From: Oscillospiraceae bacterium
GTDB lineage: Bacteria > Bacillota > Clostridia > Oscillospirales > Oscillospiraceae
DNA: 52,802 nucleotides
Reading direction: 5' to 3'
Assembly: GCA_009781855.1 (NCBI GenBank)
Contig: WQUY01000009.1
Location: 1-52,802 of the forward strand
Shown: piece by piece, positions 36,224 to 44,551 of the stretch
Layout of the letters: every line of letters begins with the position of its first letter
Numbering within the stretch: position 1 is the stretch's first letter
Program-made: the position numbers and the translations under genes
Notes under the pieces: model-generated
Databases searched by the model: none
What the model saw: only the letters and a program-made list of their open reading frames with translations
What the model was told of the DNA's origin: nothing

Positions 36224-37510
36224 GACATTCAATACCAGCGGGAACATAGCAATCATCAGTAAATAAGCCATCAGGTTAAACAAACCGCCAAACTTGACAT
36301 AGTCCATAAAACGATAGCCACCGATAAGCGTCATTGTGATAGGCGGAGTTGAAATCGGGGTTGCATAGCCGACATTTGCAGCAATAGCGACAGCCAAAAC
36401 CATAGACCTGACATCATAACCAAGCTCAGCACTAACGATCGCCGCAATCGGAATCAACAGGGCCGCCGTTGCTGTACTCGACATAAAGTTAGTGAAAAGC
36501 ACAGCTGCCAATGCAAGAACAGCGCTAAGCAACCATGGGGTGATACTCTCGCCAAGAAGCCCTATCATACCATGAGCAATCATAACTCCAGCACCGCTAT
36601 GCTCAAGACCTGCGGCAACGCCGAACGAACTACCCATGATGACAACGGTAGTCCAATTCATCTTTTGAAACACTTTCTGTTGTGAAATACAACCGGTAAC
36701 TATACAAAGTGTAGCGCCAACCATGGCGACGATGCCCAGCGTCCACAATCCCGTAATAAATCCTACGACACAGAAAACCAATACTGCAACGGATATGAAC
36801 ATTCTTGCAATCTCAATGCGTGTTTTTTTCACAGGTACAGCATTGCTTTCATCGTGCATCACATGCTTGGGGTCGTCAACTTCAGGAAAGTCAAAAATTC
36901 TCGTCTTTAATTTATCTCCAAAAGTCATGACGTATAAGAACAGAAGCGCAACGATTGGCAATCCAATCAGAGAGAGTTCAAAGAAACCAATCGGCGTTAT
37001 GCCTCGATCCTCAAACAAACCTTGTGCGATAACCTGAGGTGTCGAGCCTACAATGGTGAGTCCCCCACCTACCACGGAAATCAGTCCGATTATCATGTAG
37101 AGATTTTTTTTGAGTAATTTGCCGCCCGATTTTTTTATCGATGATTCGGCAATCGGAAGCGTCATCGCGACAGTTGCGGTATTGCTTAGAAATGCCGATA
37201 TCGGAAGAATAACTAAAAACAGTGCGCCAACAAATCGCTTCTCACTCGCTCCAGCAACCGATATGAGTTTTCTTCCCACTAATTCCGCAACACCAGTCTC
37301 AAAAAGCGCATCACCAACCACAACCATGCCAACGATGAGAAAAACTACATTTTCGCCAAAGCCGCGCAATGCGACCGGAAATGGAATAACGCCAAAAATA
37401 GCAAGTGCAAGACATGCCAAAATGGATGTCGTTGCAATCGGCAGCAGCTCCGAAATGTACAGTATCATCATTACACCAATGATGATGAGTGCTATTGTAC
37501 TTGTTTCCAA
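36221..37510 (-). CDS. SLC13 (DASS)-family anion transporter
   Basis: Membrane carrier of 429 residues with eleven or twelve helices. The two inverted halves each end in the sodium/substrate hairpin motif: FLSNTATVAMTLPIAES in the first, NFMSSTATAALLIPIA in the second. These are the sites that bind sodium and dicarboxylate or sulfate in the family. A hydrophilic loop (about 217-245) separates the halves. The start is TTG 37510 behind a G6 run; an ATG 7 bases upstream is out of frame. The substrate is not readable. It could use the same sodium gradient suggested for the ATP synthase. Confidence 0.85.
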   Translation of the reverse strand: METSTIALIIIGVMMILYISELLPIATTSILACLALAIFGVIPFPVALRGFGENVVFLIVGMVVVGDALFETGVAELVGRKLISVAGASEKRFVGALFLVILPISAFLSNTATVAMTLPIAESSIKKSGGKLLKKNLYMIIGLISVVGGGLTIVGSTPQVIAQGLFEDRGITPIGFFELSLIGLPIVALLFLYVMTFGDKLKTRIFDFPEVDDPKHVMHDESNAVPVKKTRIEIARMFISVAVLVFCVVGFITGLWTLGIVAMVGATLCIVTGCISQQKVFQKMNWTTVVIMGSSFGVAAGLEHSGAGVMIAHGMIGLLGESITPWLLSAVLALAAVLFTNFMSSTATAALLIPIAAIVSAELGYDVRSMVLAVAIAANVGYATPISTPPITMTLIGGYRFMDYVKFGGLFNLMAYLLMIAMFPLVLNV

Positions 37511-37546
37511 GTAACATTCCCCCCTTGATTGTCCAATATTAATTCC

Positions 37547-38401
37547 TTAGAAGTATTCTGCTAATTTTATAAAACTTTCTATGCCTAGCGTCTCACCTCT
37601 GATGCGTGGGTCAAAACCGCATTTTTCTATTGCATCAATTATATCGCTTTTTGTCATAACACTGCCAAAAGCAGCGTGAAGAGCATTTGCTAGAGTTTTT
37701 CTGCGCTGGCCAAATGCAGCACGGACTACTTTGAAAAACCTGGATTCTTCTTCTGGTGGAAGCAGCCGCTCCTTACGGGTTTTGAGCATAACAACCGACG
37801 AGTGTACTTTTGGCCGGGGCATAAAGCACTCAGGCGGCACATCAAAAAGTATTTCCGGCTCGGTGTGATAGTTTATAAACACCGAAAATGCACTGTAATC
37901 AGCGCTGCCGGGTGTTGCGCACATGCGCCATGCCACTTCCCTTTGTACCATTACCGTGAGTTGCTCGAATATATTGGTATTTATAAGTGTTATCAGCGCC
38001 GGTGAAGTAATGTTGTAAGGAAGATTTGCACAAACGGCATATCTCAGCCCATCAAATCGCGCTCCGATAAGCTTGTTCATGTCGAGCTTTAAAATATCTC
38101 CGCTTACAACCTCGACATTTTTATACTTCGCTAATGTATCGGATAGTATGGGCAATAATCGGTCATCGAGTTCTACTGCGATTACTTTTCCTGACGCTCT
38201 ACATAACTGCATTGTCAGTGCACCAATCCCTGGCCCAACCTCTACAACTGTGCAAGTTTCATCTATGCCGGATAATCTTACAATTTTTTCCGGGATGTTT
38301 GCATCGATGAGAAAGTTTTGCCCCAAAGCTTTTGAAAACTTAAATCCGTGTCTATCAAGCAAATCCCTGACAAACCAGGCGCCGCTTTGATTCTCTCCCA
38401 T
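37547..38401 (-). CDS. rsmA: 16S rRNA dimethyladenosine transferase
   Basis: Dimethylates two adjacent adenines near the 3' end of 16S rRNA (KsgA). Motifs are FSKALGQNFLIDANI, EVGPGIGALT, VIAVELDDRL, the catalytic NLPYNITSPAL and FMPRPKVHSSVV, then a helical C-terminal domain with FGQRRKTLANAL. A GGGGGG run points to ATG 38401 (284 residues); the frame is also open from GTG 38416. It is upstream of the SLC13 gene on the same strand. Confidence 0.95.
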   Translation of the reverse strand: MGENQSGAWFVRDLLDRHGFKFSKALGQNFLIDANIPEKIVRLSGIDETCTVVEVGPGIGALTMQLCRASGKVIAVELDDRLLPILSDTLAKYKNVEVVSGDILKLDMNKLIGARFDGLRYAVCANLPYNITSPALITLINTNIFEQLTVMVQREVAWRMCATPGSADYSAFSVFINYHTEPEILFDVPPECFMPRPKVHSSVVMLKTRKERLLPPEEESRFFKVVRAAFGQRRKTLANALHAAFGSVMTKSDIIDAIEKCGFDPRIRGETLGIESFIKLAEYF

Positions 38402-38474
38402 ATCCACACCCCCCACACATACGACATGGCGTAAAAGCTTTTCAAGTTAACTTCCTTGATTTGCCCAACGCCAT

Positions 38475-38520
38475 AAGTAAACGCTGATGAAAGTCGCGTA
38501 TATAACGGTCAGTGTTTACT
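38475..38520. repeat. Short inverted-repeat element, copy B
   Basis: AGTAAACGCTGA and TCAGTGTTTACT form 12-base arms with one G-U mismatch, around about 21 bases. The ends match copy A at 35257, while the middles differ. It lies between rsmA and the palmitoyltransferase-like gene. Confidence 0.55.
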
Positions 38521-38578
38521 CCAAGGCACAGTATAGCTGACTTTTAGTGTTTATGCAACATACAAGGAGAGTTTTTGC

Positions 38579-38608
38579 TTGTAAAATACTATCATTGTGT
38601 GGTAGAAT
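38579..38608 (+). promoter_or_regulatory. Promoter of the SPT-like/SDR operon
   Basis: TTGTAA (38579-38584) and TAGAAT (38603-38608) are 18 bases apart, preceded by TGTGTGG exactly as in the ROK promoter. The expected transcript start is only a few bases before ATG 38619. Confidence 0.45.
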
Positions 38609-38618
38609 ATAGCGTGAA

Positions 38619-39815
38619 ATGTTGAAAGGTTGTGTTAGAACGTTGGATCTTTTTGAAAAATGCGAGAAATTTACTGCCGCCAGAGAGGTCATGGACGCAG
38701 GCATTTATCCATACTTCCATGCTCTATCTACCTACCAGGACACAGTAGTAACTATTGAGGGTCGCCGGACAATTATGCTTGGCTCCAATAACTATATGGG
38801 TCTCACATGTGACCCACGTGTCATTAACGCCTCTGTCGAGGCTGTCAAGCAATACGGCTCGGGATGTTCAGGATCAAGATTTCTCAATGGCACGCTTGTT
38901 CTTCATAACCAACTCGAAGAACAGCTCGCAGCATTTTTAAACAAAGAATCCACCCTTACATTCAGCACTGGATTTCAAGCCAATTTGGGCATAATTTCTG
39001 CAATAGCAGGGCCAAGAGATATAATATTTTCCGACAGAGGAAATCATGCCAGCATAGTTGATGGTTGTCGTCTCAGCTTTGCAAAGACAGTCAAATATGC
39101 TCATAATGACATGGATGAGCTCAGAGAAAAACTGGAACGCACCTCAAGTGATTCGGGCAAGCTCATTGTGACGGATGGGGTGTTTTCAATGGAAGGCGAT
39201 ATTGCACGCCTGCCTGATATAATCGAACTTGCAAAGAAGTATAACGCCCGTGTCATGGTTGATGACGCGCACGGTCTTGGCATGATTGGTGAAAATGGCA
39301 GAGGAACAGCAAATTACTTTGGCCTTGAAGATGAAGTAGATATCATAATGGGTACATTCTCAAAGTCACTCGCAAGCCTCGGAGGATATGTTGCGGCAAA
39401 GGAGTATGTCATACACCATATCAAGCATAATTCTCGCCCGTTCATATTCAGTGCATCTATTCCACCAGCCAATTGTGGCGCTGCGCTCGAAGCGTTGCGG
39501 ATTATGCAAGCTGAACCTGAAAGACCCATTAAGCTCAAAGAAAACGGCGATTATCTGCGTGCGAAATTCAGAGAGGCCGGAATAGCAATCGGCGACTCTG
39601 AAACTGCAATCGTACCTGTTATGACCTACGAAACTTTGCGCACATTTAAAATACATCATATGTTGCTCATGGCAGGTGTCTATTGCAATCCTGTTGTTGC
39701 ACCTGCTGTACAAGATGGTGAGTGCATTCTCAGAACAAGTTGCACCGCAACCCACACAAAAGATCAGCTTGATGAGTCGGTTGCAATTTTCAAAGAAGTT
39801 TTTGCACAGGCATAA
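38619..39815 (+). CDS. Serine palmitoyltransferase-like alpha-oxoamine synthase
   Basis: PLP enzyme of the alpha-oxoamine synthase family, 398 residues. Within the family it looks like serine palmitoyltransferase, not Kbl or BioF: GSGCSGSRFLNGT (80-92) and the lysine loop GTFSKSLASLGGY (Lys249) are the SPT forms, where Kbl has GTLGKALGG. Other active-site residues are His143 (GNHASIVDG), Asp215/216 and His218 (MVDDAHGLG). The known reaction is L-serine plus an acyl-CoA to 3-ketosphinganine. A reductase gene follows, which fits the next step. The start is uncertain: ATG 38619 almost touches the promoter, and TTG 38643 is possible. Confidence 0.75.
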   Translation: MLKGCVRTLDLFEKCEKFTAAREVMDAGIYPYFHALSTYQDTVVTIEGRRTIMLGSNNYMGLTCDPRVINASVEAVKQYGSGCSGSRFLNGTLVLHNQLEEQLAAFLNKESTLTFSTGFQANLGIISAIAGPRDIIFSDRGNHASIVDGCRLSFAKTVKYAHNDMDELREKLERTSSDSGKLIVTDGVFSMEGDIARLPDIIELAKKYNARVMVDDAHGLGMIGENGRGTANYFGLEDEVDIIMGTFSKSLASLGGYVAAKEYVIHHIKHNSRPFIFSASIPPANCGAALEALRIMQAEPERPIKLKENGDYLRAKFREAGIAIGDSETAIVPVMTYETLRTFKIHHMLLMAGVYCNPVVAPAVQDGECILRTSCTATHTKDQLDESVAIFKEVFAQA

Positions 39816-39869
39816 TTATTGGCACTTCGCTTTGAACACTATGTACATATGCGAAGATGGAGGTATGAA

Positions 39870-40700
39870 TTGACTGAACGGAGGATAAACCCTTACGGCA
39901 AAAACGTATTTTTGACAGGTGGCTCTTCCGGTATTGGACTGGCATGTGCAAATCTATTAGCACAAAACGGCTACAAGGTATTTGCTGCATCTCGCACTCC
40001 ACAAACCGAATCTGCTTATATGCCCGGCGGCGGTGAAATTCATCCCGTAAAAATGGATGTTTGCGACCAAAAATCCATAGAATCTGCTGCTGAAATTATT
40101 TTGCACAATGATGTCGGCATAATCATCCATAGTGCAGGAATCGGAATCGCTTGTCCTGCCGAGGATATGCCCATAGAGGCGGTAGCGAGACTCATGGACA
40201 CAAACTTCTTTGCAGTTTTGCACCTCAACAGCCTTGTGGTGCCACGTTTTCGGACACGCGGAAGCGGTCTTTGCATCATGATAAGTTCAGTTGCTAGCTT
40301 GTTTCCCATTCCTTATCAGTCGCACTATTGCTCTTCTAAGTCGGCGCTTGAAGCATATGCCGCATCGCTGAGAATGGAGCTATCCGATACAAATACGAAA
40401 GTATGCCTGGTGCTGCCTGGCGATACAAACACTGGATTTACCGGAGCTCGAAGTTTTGAAGTAAAAAAAGGCTCTTTGAATTACGATAAATGTATCAGAG
40501 CCGTTGAAAAAATGGAAAAGGATGAAATTAAAGGACGGCCGCCTATATCAGCGGCGCAAGTAGTATTAAAGCTTTGTACGAAAAGAAACCCACCGTTGCG
40601 CACAATCGTAGGCTTTGATTATAAACTACTTGCTTTTTTGCGTCGTTTCTTGCCGCAGCGACTCGTTGAATTTATTTTGAAGAAAATGTATTTGGGATGA
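39870..40700 (+). CDS. Short-chain dehydrogenase, candidate 3-ketosphinganine reductase
   Basis: Classical SDR of 276 residues. The cofactor loop is TGGSSGIG (16-23), the NAG motif is changed to HSAG, the catalytic residues are Ser139/140 in MISSVAS, Tyr153 and Lys157 in YCSSK. The C-terminal tail with FLRRFLPQRLVEFILKK is hydrophobic and basic, suiting a lipid substrate at the membrane. Directly following the SPT-like gene, it is a reasonable 3-ketosphinganine reductase, but general SDR chemistry is all the sequence proves. TTG 39870 behind TGGAGG is the best start; the frame opens earlier, at TTG 39819. Confidence 0.72.
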   Translation: MTERRINPYGKNVFLTGGSSGIGLACANLLAQNGYKVFAASRTPQTESAYMPGGGEIHPVKMDVCDQKSIESAAEIILHNDVGIIIHSAGIGIACPAEDMPIEAVARLMDTNFFAVLHLNSLVVPRFRTRGSGLCIMISSVASLFPIPYQSHYCSSKSALEAYAASLRMELSDTNTKVCLVLPGDTNTGFTGARSFEVKKGSLNYDKCIRAVEKMEKDEIKGRPPISAAQVVLKLCTKRNPPLRTIVGFDYKLLAFLRRFLPQRLVEFILKKMYLG

Positions 40701-40724
40701 AAATTAAATTTTTGGAGGATAATT

Positions 40725-41348
40725 ATGGCTTTGAATTCCTTTAGCGAAATTGGCGATATTCATATCGACGTATTAAGGGAGATCGCAAACATTGGCTCAG
40801 GAAATGCTGCGTCATCATTGTCTAGGATGCTTGGAGTCCCTGTTAACATTTCAATACCTGATATTGGTATATCCGAATTTAACAAAGCTTCTGATGCACT
40901 GGGAGGCCCGGAGACAGTCATGGTAGGGACATTGCTGATGCTCAGCGGTGATATAAGCGGCATGATGATGTTTCTTTTACCCGTTGAGGTTGTCTGTGAC
41001 TTAGTCAACATGCTCATGTGCACTGACATCAAAAATCACGACGAAATTGATGAGATTGGTTATTCTGTTATAAACGAAGTATCAAATATAATGTCAGCTT
41101 CTTTTGTTACTGCTATCTCGGACCTGACCAGCATTCCCATTGACATCTCCCCTCCTGAGGCTGCACTTGACATGCTCGGTTCAATAATGAGCGTTCCGTC
41201 AATATACTTTGCAAAGATGAGCGACACACTTTTGCTTATTCAAAATGAATTGGAGATTGATGGCAAAACGGCTCGAACCAGTGTTTTGATGCTGCCTGAT
41301 ATGCCATCGCTTGAAAAACTGATGAACAGCTTGGGCATTGAGATTTAG
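40725..41348 (+). CDS. cheC: Chemotaxis protein CheC
   Basis: CheY-P phosphatase of the CheC/CheX/FliY family, 207 residues. Both catalytic helices are present: DVLREIANIGSGNAASSLSR (Glu19, Asn22) and INEVSNIMSASFVTAIS. The internal repeat and length are those of CheC. TTTGGAGGA precedes ATG 40725, 24 bases after the SDR stop. It is alone here, with other che genes elsewhere, and fits the motility genes at 11263-12911. Confidence 0.9.
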   Translation: MALNSFSEIGDIHIDVLREIANIGSGNAASSLSRMLGVPVNISIPDIGISEFNKASDALGGPETVMVGTLLMLSGDISGMMMFLLPVEVVCDLVNMLMCTDIKNHDEIDEIGYSVINEVSNIMSASFVTAISDLTSIPIDISPPEAALDMLGSIMSVPSIYFAKMSDTLLLIQNELEIDGKTARTSVLMLPDMPSLEKLMNSLGIEI

Positions 41349-41368
41349 TTATGTAGACGTTCGTTCAT

Positions 41369-41406
41369 AAAGAAAATCCCTCTCCGATGGAGGGGAATTT
41401 TCTTTA
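41369..41406. terminator. Bidirectional terminator cheC / trpB2
   Basis: AAAGAAAA plus CCCTC pair with GAGGG plus TTTTCTTT around a 7-base loop, with a small bulge. A-run and T-run make it work from both sides. Confidence 0.75.
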
Positions 41407-41411
41407 TGCGT

Positions 41412-41448
41412 TCAACACTCAATTCTCAACTTTCAATTCTCAATTCTA
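41412..41448. repeat. Short tandem repeat CAATTCTCAA type
   Basis: Three to four imperfect repeats of a 7-10-base unit (CAATTCT, CAACTTT, CAATTCT, CAATTCT) sit at the 3' end of trpB2. It is a low-complexity tract that could vary in copy number. Confidence 0.5.
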
Positions 41449-42825
41449 AAGATTAACCTCCGGTATTGCTGAAAGTCCGCGCGCCAAGTCGTCATCAGTT
41501 GGAACCAAATCAACAAGCTTACCCTCGTTATAAAGCATATATGCTCCCAAATCAAAATAACCTGTTCCTGACAGACCGAAGAGAATCGTTTTTTCTTCGC
41601 CTGTTTCTCTGCACTTTACGGCTTCATCTATTGCTGCTTTAATAGCATGTGCCGATTCCGGTGCAGGGAGTGTGCCCTCGTGTCTTGCAAACAATGTTGC
41701 CGCTTTGAACACCTCAGACTGCATAACAGCTCTTGCCTCGTCGATGTATCCGTCATGATAGAGTTGTGAAAGAATCGGACTCATACCGTGATATCGCAGG
41801 CCACCGGCATGATTCGACGGTGGAGAGAATGTTGCACCCAGTGTATACATTTTTGCAAGAGGTGTAACCATACCCGTATCGCAAAAATCATACGCAAATT
41901 TGCCTCGCGTCATAGATGGGCAGTTTGCTGGTTCTACCGCGATGAAATATGGCGCTTGTTTTCCTGCCAGCTTATCAGCCATAAACGGAAGCATAAGGCC
42001 ACCAAGATTTGAACCGCCACCAGCACAGCCAATGATTACGTCGGGATAATCTCCAATTTTCTCAAACGCTATTTTTGCTTCCTGCCCTATAACCGTCTGA
42101 TGCAATATCACTTGATTCAAAACACTGCCCAATACATATCTGTAACCTTCAGATTTTACAGCAGTTTCCACAGCCTCAGAAATTGCACAGCCCAGTGTTC
42201 CGCTGGAATCGGGATTTTGCTCAAGCATCTTGCGACCTATTTCTGTCGTGTCTGACGGTGAAGGGGTCACCGATGCGCCAAAGGTCTCCATAACACCTTT
42301 GCGATAAGGTTTTTGCTGCGCAGAGATTTTGACCATAAATACTTTCACATCAAGCCCGAAATATCCGCAAGCCATTGATAGCGCTGTTCCCCACTGCCCT
42401 GCTCCTGTTTCGGTTGTTACACCTTTGAGCCCTTGCTTTTTAGCATAATATGCCTGAGCAATAGCCGAATTTAGTTTATGGCTTCCGGAGGTATTGCCGC
42501 CTTCATATTTATAATAGATTTTTGCCGGGGTTTTGAGCGCTTCTTCAAGACAATATGCACGGACAAGCGGAGACGGTCTGTACATCTTGTAAAAATCTCT
42601 GATTCCCTCAGGTATTTCGATAAATCGATCCTTGTCATTGAGTTCCTGCTTGATTAGCTCCTTGCAGAAAACCGGCTCTAAATCGCTTTCAGTCATAGGC
42701 TGAAGTGTGCCGGGATTTAATATTGGCCGGTGATCTGTTTTCATATCTGCACGGACATTGTACCAGGCTCTCGGAATCTCATCCTCAGTTAGAAATATTT
42801 TGTACGGTATTTTGTTTTCTGCCAT
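41446..42825 (-). CDS. trpB2: Tryptophan synthase beta-like protein (TrpB2 type)
   Basis: PLP enzyme of 459 residues. It is the longer TrpB2 class, with an N-terminal extension (IPRAWYNVRADMKTD) absent from TrpB1. The PLP lysine is Lys117 in NTSGSHKLNSA, and TETGAGQWGTALS, the phosphate loop GCAGGGSNLGGL and GLRYHGMSPILS are present. TrpB2 makes tryptophan from indole and serine, often without TrpA. No trpA or other trp genes are near, which suggests indole salvage or a free-standing role. GGGGAG precedes the ATG; a sigma-A promoter (42897-42925) is 72 bases upstream. Confidence 0.92.
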   Translation of the reverse strand: MAENKIPYKIFLTEDEIPRAWYNVRADMKTDHRPILNPGTLQPMTESDLEPVFCKELIKQELNDKDRFIEIPEGIRDFYKMYRPSPLVRAYCLEEALKTPAKIYYKYEGGNTSGSHKLNSAIAQAYYAKKQGLKGVTTETGAGQWGTALSMACGYFGLDVKVFMVKISAQQKPYRKGVMETFGASVTPSPSDTTEIGRKMLEQNPDSSGTLGCAISEAVETAVKSEGYRYVLGSVLNQVILHQTVIGQEAKIAFEKIGDYPDVIIGCAGGGSNLGGLMLPFMADKLAGKQAPYFIAVEPANCPSMTRGKFAYDFCDTGMVTPLAKMYTLGATFSPPSNHAGGLRYHGMSPILSQLYHDGYIDEARAVMQSEVFKAATLFARHEGTLPAPESAHAIKAAIDEAVKCRETGEEKTILFGLSGTGYFDLGAYMLYNEGKLVDLVPTDDDLARGLSAIPEVNL

Positions 42826-42896
42826 TTTTATTCTCCCCTTTTTTCGTGGCTCCGACGCTTAAACATCGCCCGAATCTTTCCTTATTTATTGAGACA

Positions 42897-42925
42897 GAGT
42901 ATCTGGAGGCTTGCTCTTCTGTCAA
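42897..42925 (-). promoter_or_regulatory. Promoter of trpB2
   Basis: On the minus strand a perfect TTGACA (42925-42920) and ATACTC (42902-42897) are 17 bases apart. The leader shows no T-box consensus or terminator hairpin. Confidence 0.5.
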
Positions 42926-42948
42926 GCATTTTAACACATTATTTCAGA

Positions 42949-42977
42949 TTGACAAATGATTTTAAATAAAATATAAT
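42949..42977 (+). promoter_or_regulatory. Promoter of tRNA-Leu
   Basis: Perfect TTGACA (42949-42954) and TATAAT (42972-42977) are 17 bases apart, 14 bases before the tRNA. It is divergent from the trpB2 promoter. Confidence 0.8.
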
Positions 42978-42990
42978 ACACTTCGCATGT

Positions 42991-43077
42991 GCTGGTGTGG
43001 CGGAACAGGTAGACGCCCGGGACTTAAAATCCCGTGGGAGCAATCCCGTGCCGGTTCGATTCCGGCCACCAGCACCA
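42991..43077 (+). tRNA. tRNA-Leu (anticodon UAA)
   Basis: The acceptor stem GCTGGTG/CACCAGC is perfect, with discriminator A and an encoded CCA. The anticodon stem CGGGA/TCCCG encloses CTTAAAA, giving anticodon UAA. A long class II variable arm GGGA GCAA TCCC and the T-arm CCGG TTCGATT CCGG confirm leucine. It reads UUA codons. The CoA-transferase gene follows in the same direction 34 bases later. Confidence 0.97.
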
Positions 43078-43111
43078 TGTCTTAATATCAAGTCAATTGG
43101 AGGATTTTTTA

Positions 43112-44368
43112 ATGAGTGTAAAAAAGCCGCTTGAGGGCGTAAAAGTTGTTGAAATGAGCACATTCATAGCCGTACCTGCATGTGCGCGTTTTTTTGCGGA
43201 GTTCGGCGCTGACGTTATTAAAATAGAGCCAAAAGGCGGCGATCAGGTTCGATTCAATGGCGCTTCCGAAGGACGTTTGGGAGATCCCTACGAAAACACT
43301 ACTTTCGACCTTGAAAACGCTCATAAGCGTAGCTTGGTGTTAAATCTAAAAGCTCCCGAAGGTCGTGAAATACTCTATAAATTGCTTGAAGATACAGATA
43401 TTTTCCTGACTAACTGGCGCCCACAGGCTCTTGCAAAATTAGGTCTCAACTATGAGGACTTGAAAGACAGATTCCCCAAACTTGTATATGCCTCTTTCAC
43501 AGGTTATGGCGAAGCCGGCCCGGACATGAATCTCCCCGGCTATGACTTCACCGCATTTTGGGCACGCGGTGGGCTTCTCGGTACGCTTTATCAAGAGGAC
43601 TCCGAGCCTGTTAACCTTATCCCCGGCATCGGCGATCATGTCTCTGGCATGTTCCTTGCGGCCGGAATCATGACTGCTCTGTATAATGCTCAGAAAACAG
43701 GCAAAGGCGACAAAGTTACAACCAATCTTTTACATTGCAGTGTATTCGTACAGGGTATTGCCATTCAGGCAGCTCAATATAAAGGACTTGGGCAAACTTA
43801 TCCGCTCAGCCGTAAAACTGCCGAAAACCCTTTCAACAACACTTATCAGAGTAAAGACGGCAGACATATTCAACTCTCAATGCCTCCATTTGACATGTTC
43901 TACCCCATCTTCATGCCACTCATAGGTCGCGAAGATTTGGTCGGCAATGAGCGTTACACTATGGCTAGCATTACCAACAACAAACTGCATGGAGAGTTTG
44001 TTGCCATAATCAGTGAAGCCTTTGCTCAAAAGACCGCGGAGGAGTGGACAAAGATTCTCACCGAAGCTGATATACCGTTCTCCATCGCCCAAGTATGGGA
44101 AGAAGTGCTGGAGGACAAGCAAGCATGGGCAGCCGGTGTGTTTGAAGAGGTTGACTATCCGTCCGGTAAGCGTGCAATGGTTCGTCCGCCGGTTGCAATC
44201 GAGGGTGCAGATAAGCTCCCCTACACCAGAGCACCGATGCTGGCAGAAAATACCGAAGAGATACTCAAAGAACTCGGCTATTCCGAAGAGCAACTAAAGC
44301 AGTGGCATGAGCAAGGTGTCTACAACACCTGGGATGATGTCAAAGGTTATGTAATGAGCAGAATCTAA
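43112..44368 (+). CDS. Class III CoA-transferase (CaiB/BaiF family)
   Basis: Moves CoA between carboxylic acids by a covalent aspartyl mechanism. It has 418 residues. Seen are PLEGVKVVEMSTFIAVP, FAEFGADVIKIEPKGGDQ, NWRPQALAKLGL, SFTGYGEAGP and the catalytic aspartate in GYDFTAFWARGG (Asp145), then YQSKDGRHIQLS. The FTAFWARGG context is reminiscent of the clostridial FldA/HadA enzymes that act on aryl-lactates or 2-hydroxyacids in Stickland fermentation, but no dehydratase genes are near. ATG 43112 behind TTGGAGGA; the frame opens earlier only through the tRNA. Confidence 0.88.
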   Translation: MSVKKPLEGVKVVEMSTFIAVPACARFFAEFGADVIKIEPKGGDQVRFNGASEGRLGDPYENTTFDLENAHKRSLVLNLKAPEGREILYKLLEDTDIFLTNWRPQALAKLGLNYEDLKDRFPKLVYASFTGYGEAGPDMNLPGYDFTAFWARGGLLGTLYQEDSEPVNLIPGIGDHVSGMFLAAGIMTALYNAQKTGKGDKVTTNLLHCSVFVQGIAIQAAQYKGLGQTYPLSRKTAENPFNNTYQSKDGRHIQLSMPPFDMFYPIFMPLIGREDLVGNERYTMASITNNKLHGEFVAIISEAFAQKTAEEWTKILTEADIPFSIAQVWEEVLEDKQAWAAGVFEEVDYPSGKRAMVRPPVAIEGADKLPYTRAPMLAENTEEILKELGYSEEQLKQWHEQGVYNTWDDVKGYVMSRI

Positions 44369-44394
44369 CACATAGACTTCCGAGCGCCTTTTCC

Positions 44395-44418
44395 ACCGCC
44401 CCTTTTTGGGGCGGTTTT
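44395..44418 (+). terminator. Terminator after the CoA-transferase
   Basis: Perfect ACCGCCCC/GGGGCGGT stem, T5 loop, then a short T-run. Confidence 0.85.
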
Positions 44419-44469
44419 CGATAAATTGTTTGCATAGCTCATTTTAATCTATCTTTCATCTGAGACAAA

Positions 44470-44497
44470 TTGTGTTTTCATATAATCATGTTAGTAT
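44470..44497 (+). promoter_or_regulatory. Candidate promoter of the DUF4342-TCS unit
   Basis: TTGTGT (44470-44475) and TAGTAT (44492-44497) are 16 bases apart with TG before the -10. A TATAAT at 44481 has a poor -35. The start codon is 54 bases downstream. Confidence 0.35.
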
Positions 44498-44551
44498 CAG
44501 ATGCGTAGGCTACTGTTTCAAAGCCAAAATACACGACTGTGAGGACAAAAA

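Noticed and set aside
38619-39815. Assignment as glycine C-acetyltransferase (Kbl)
   Set aside because: The lysine loop and the GSRFLNGT motif are of the SPT form, and no threonine dehydrogenase is adjacent; the SDR next door fits better with 3-ketosphinganine reduction. Kbl is not formally excluded.
41412-41448. CRISPR-like repeats
   Set aside because: The repeats are only 7-10 bases, directly adjacent and without spacers; no cas genes are in the window.
42826-42930. T-box or trp attenuator before trpB2
   Set aside because: No T-box consensus, no terminator hairpin and no leader peptide rich in Trp codons were seen.
43034-43111. N-terminal extension of the CoA-transferase
   Set aside because: It would translate through the tRNA-Leu gene; the ATG at 43112 has a proper TTGGAGGA site.
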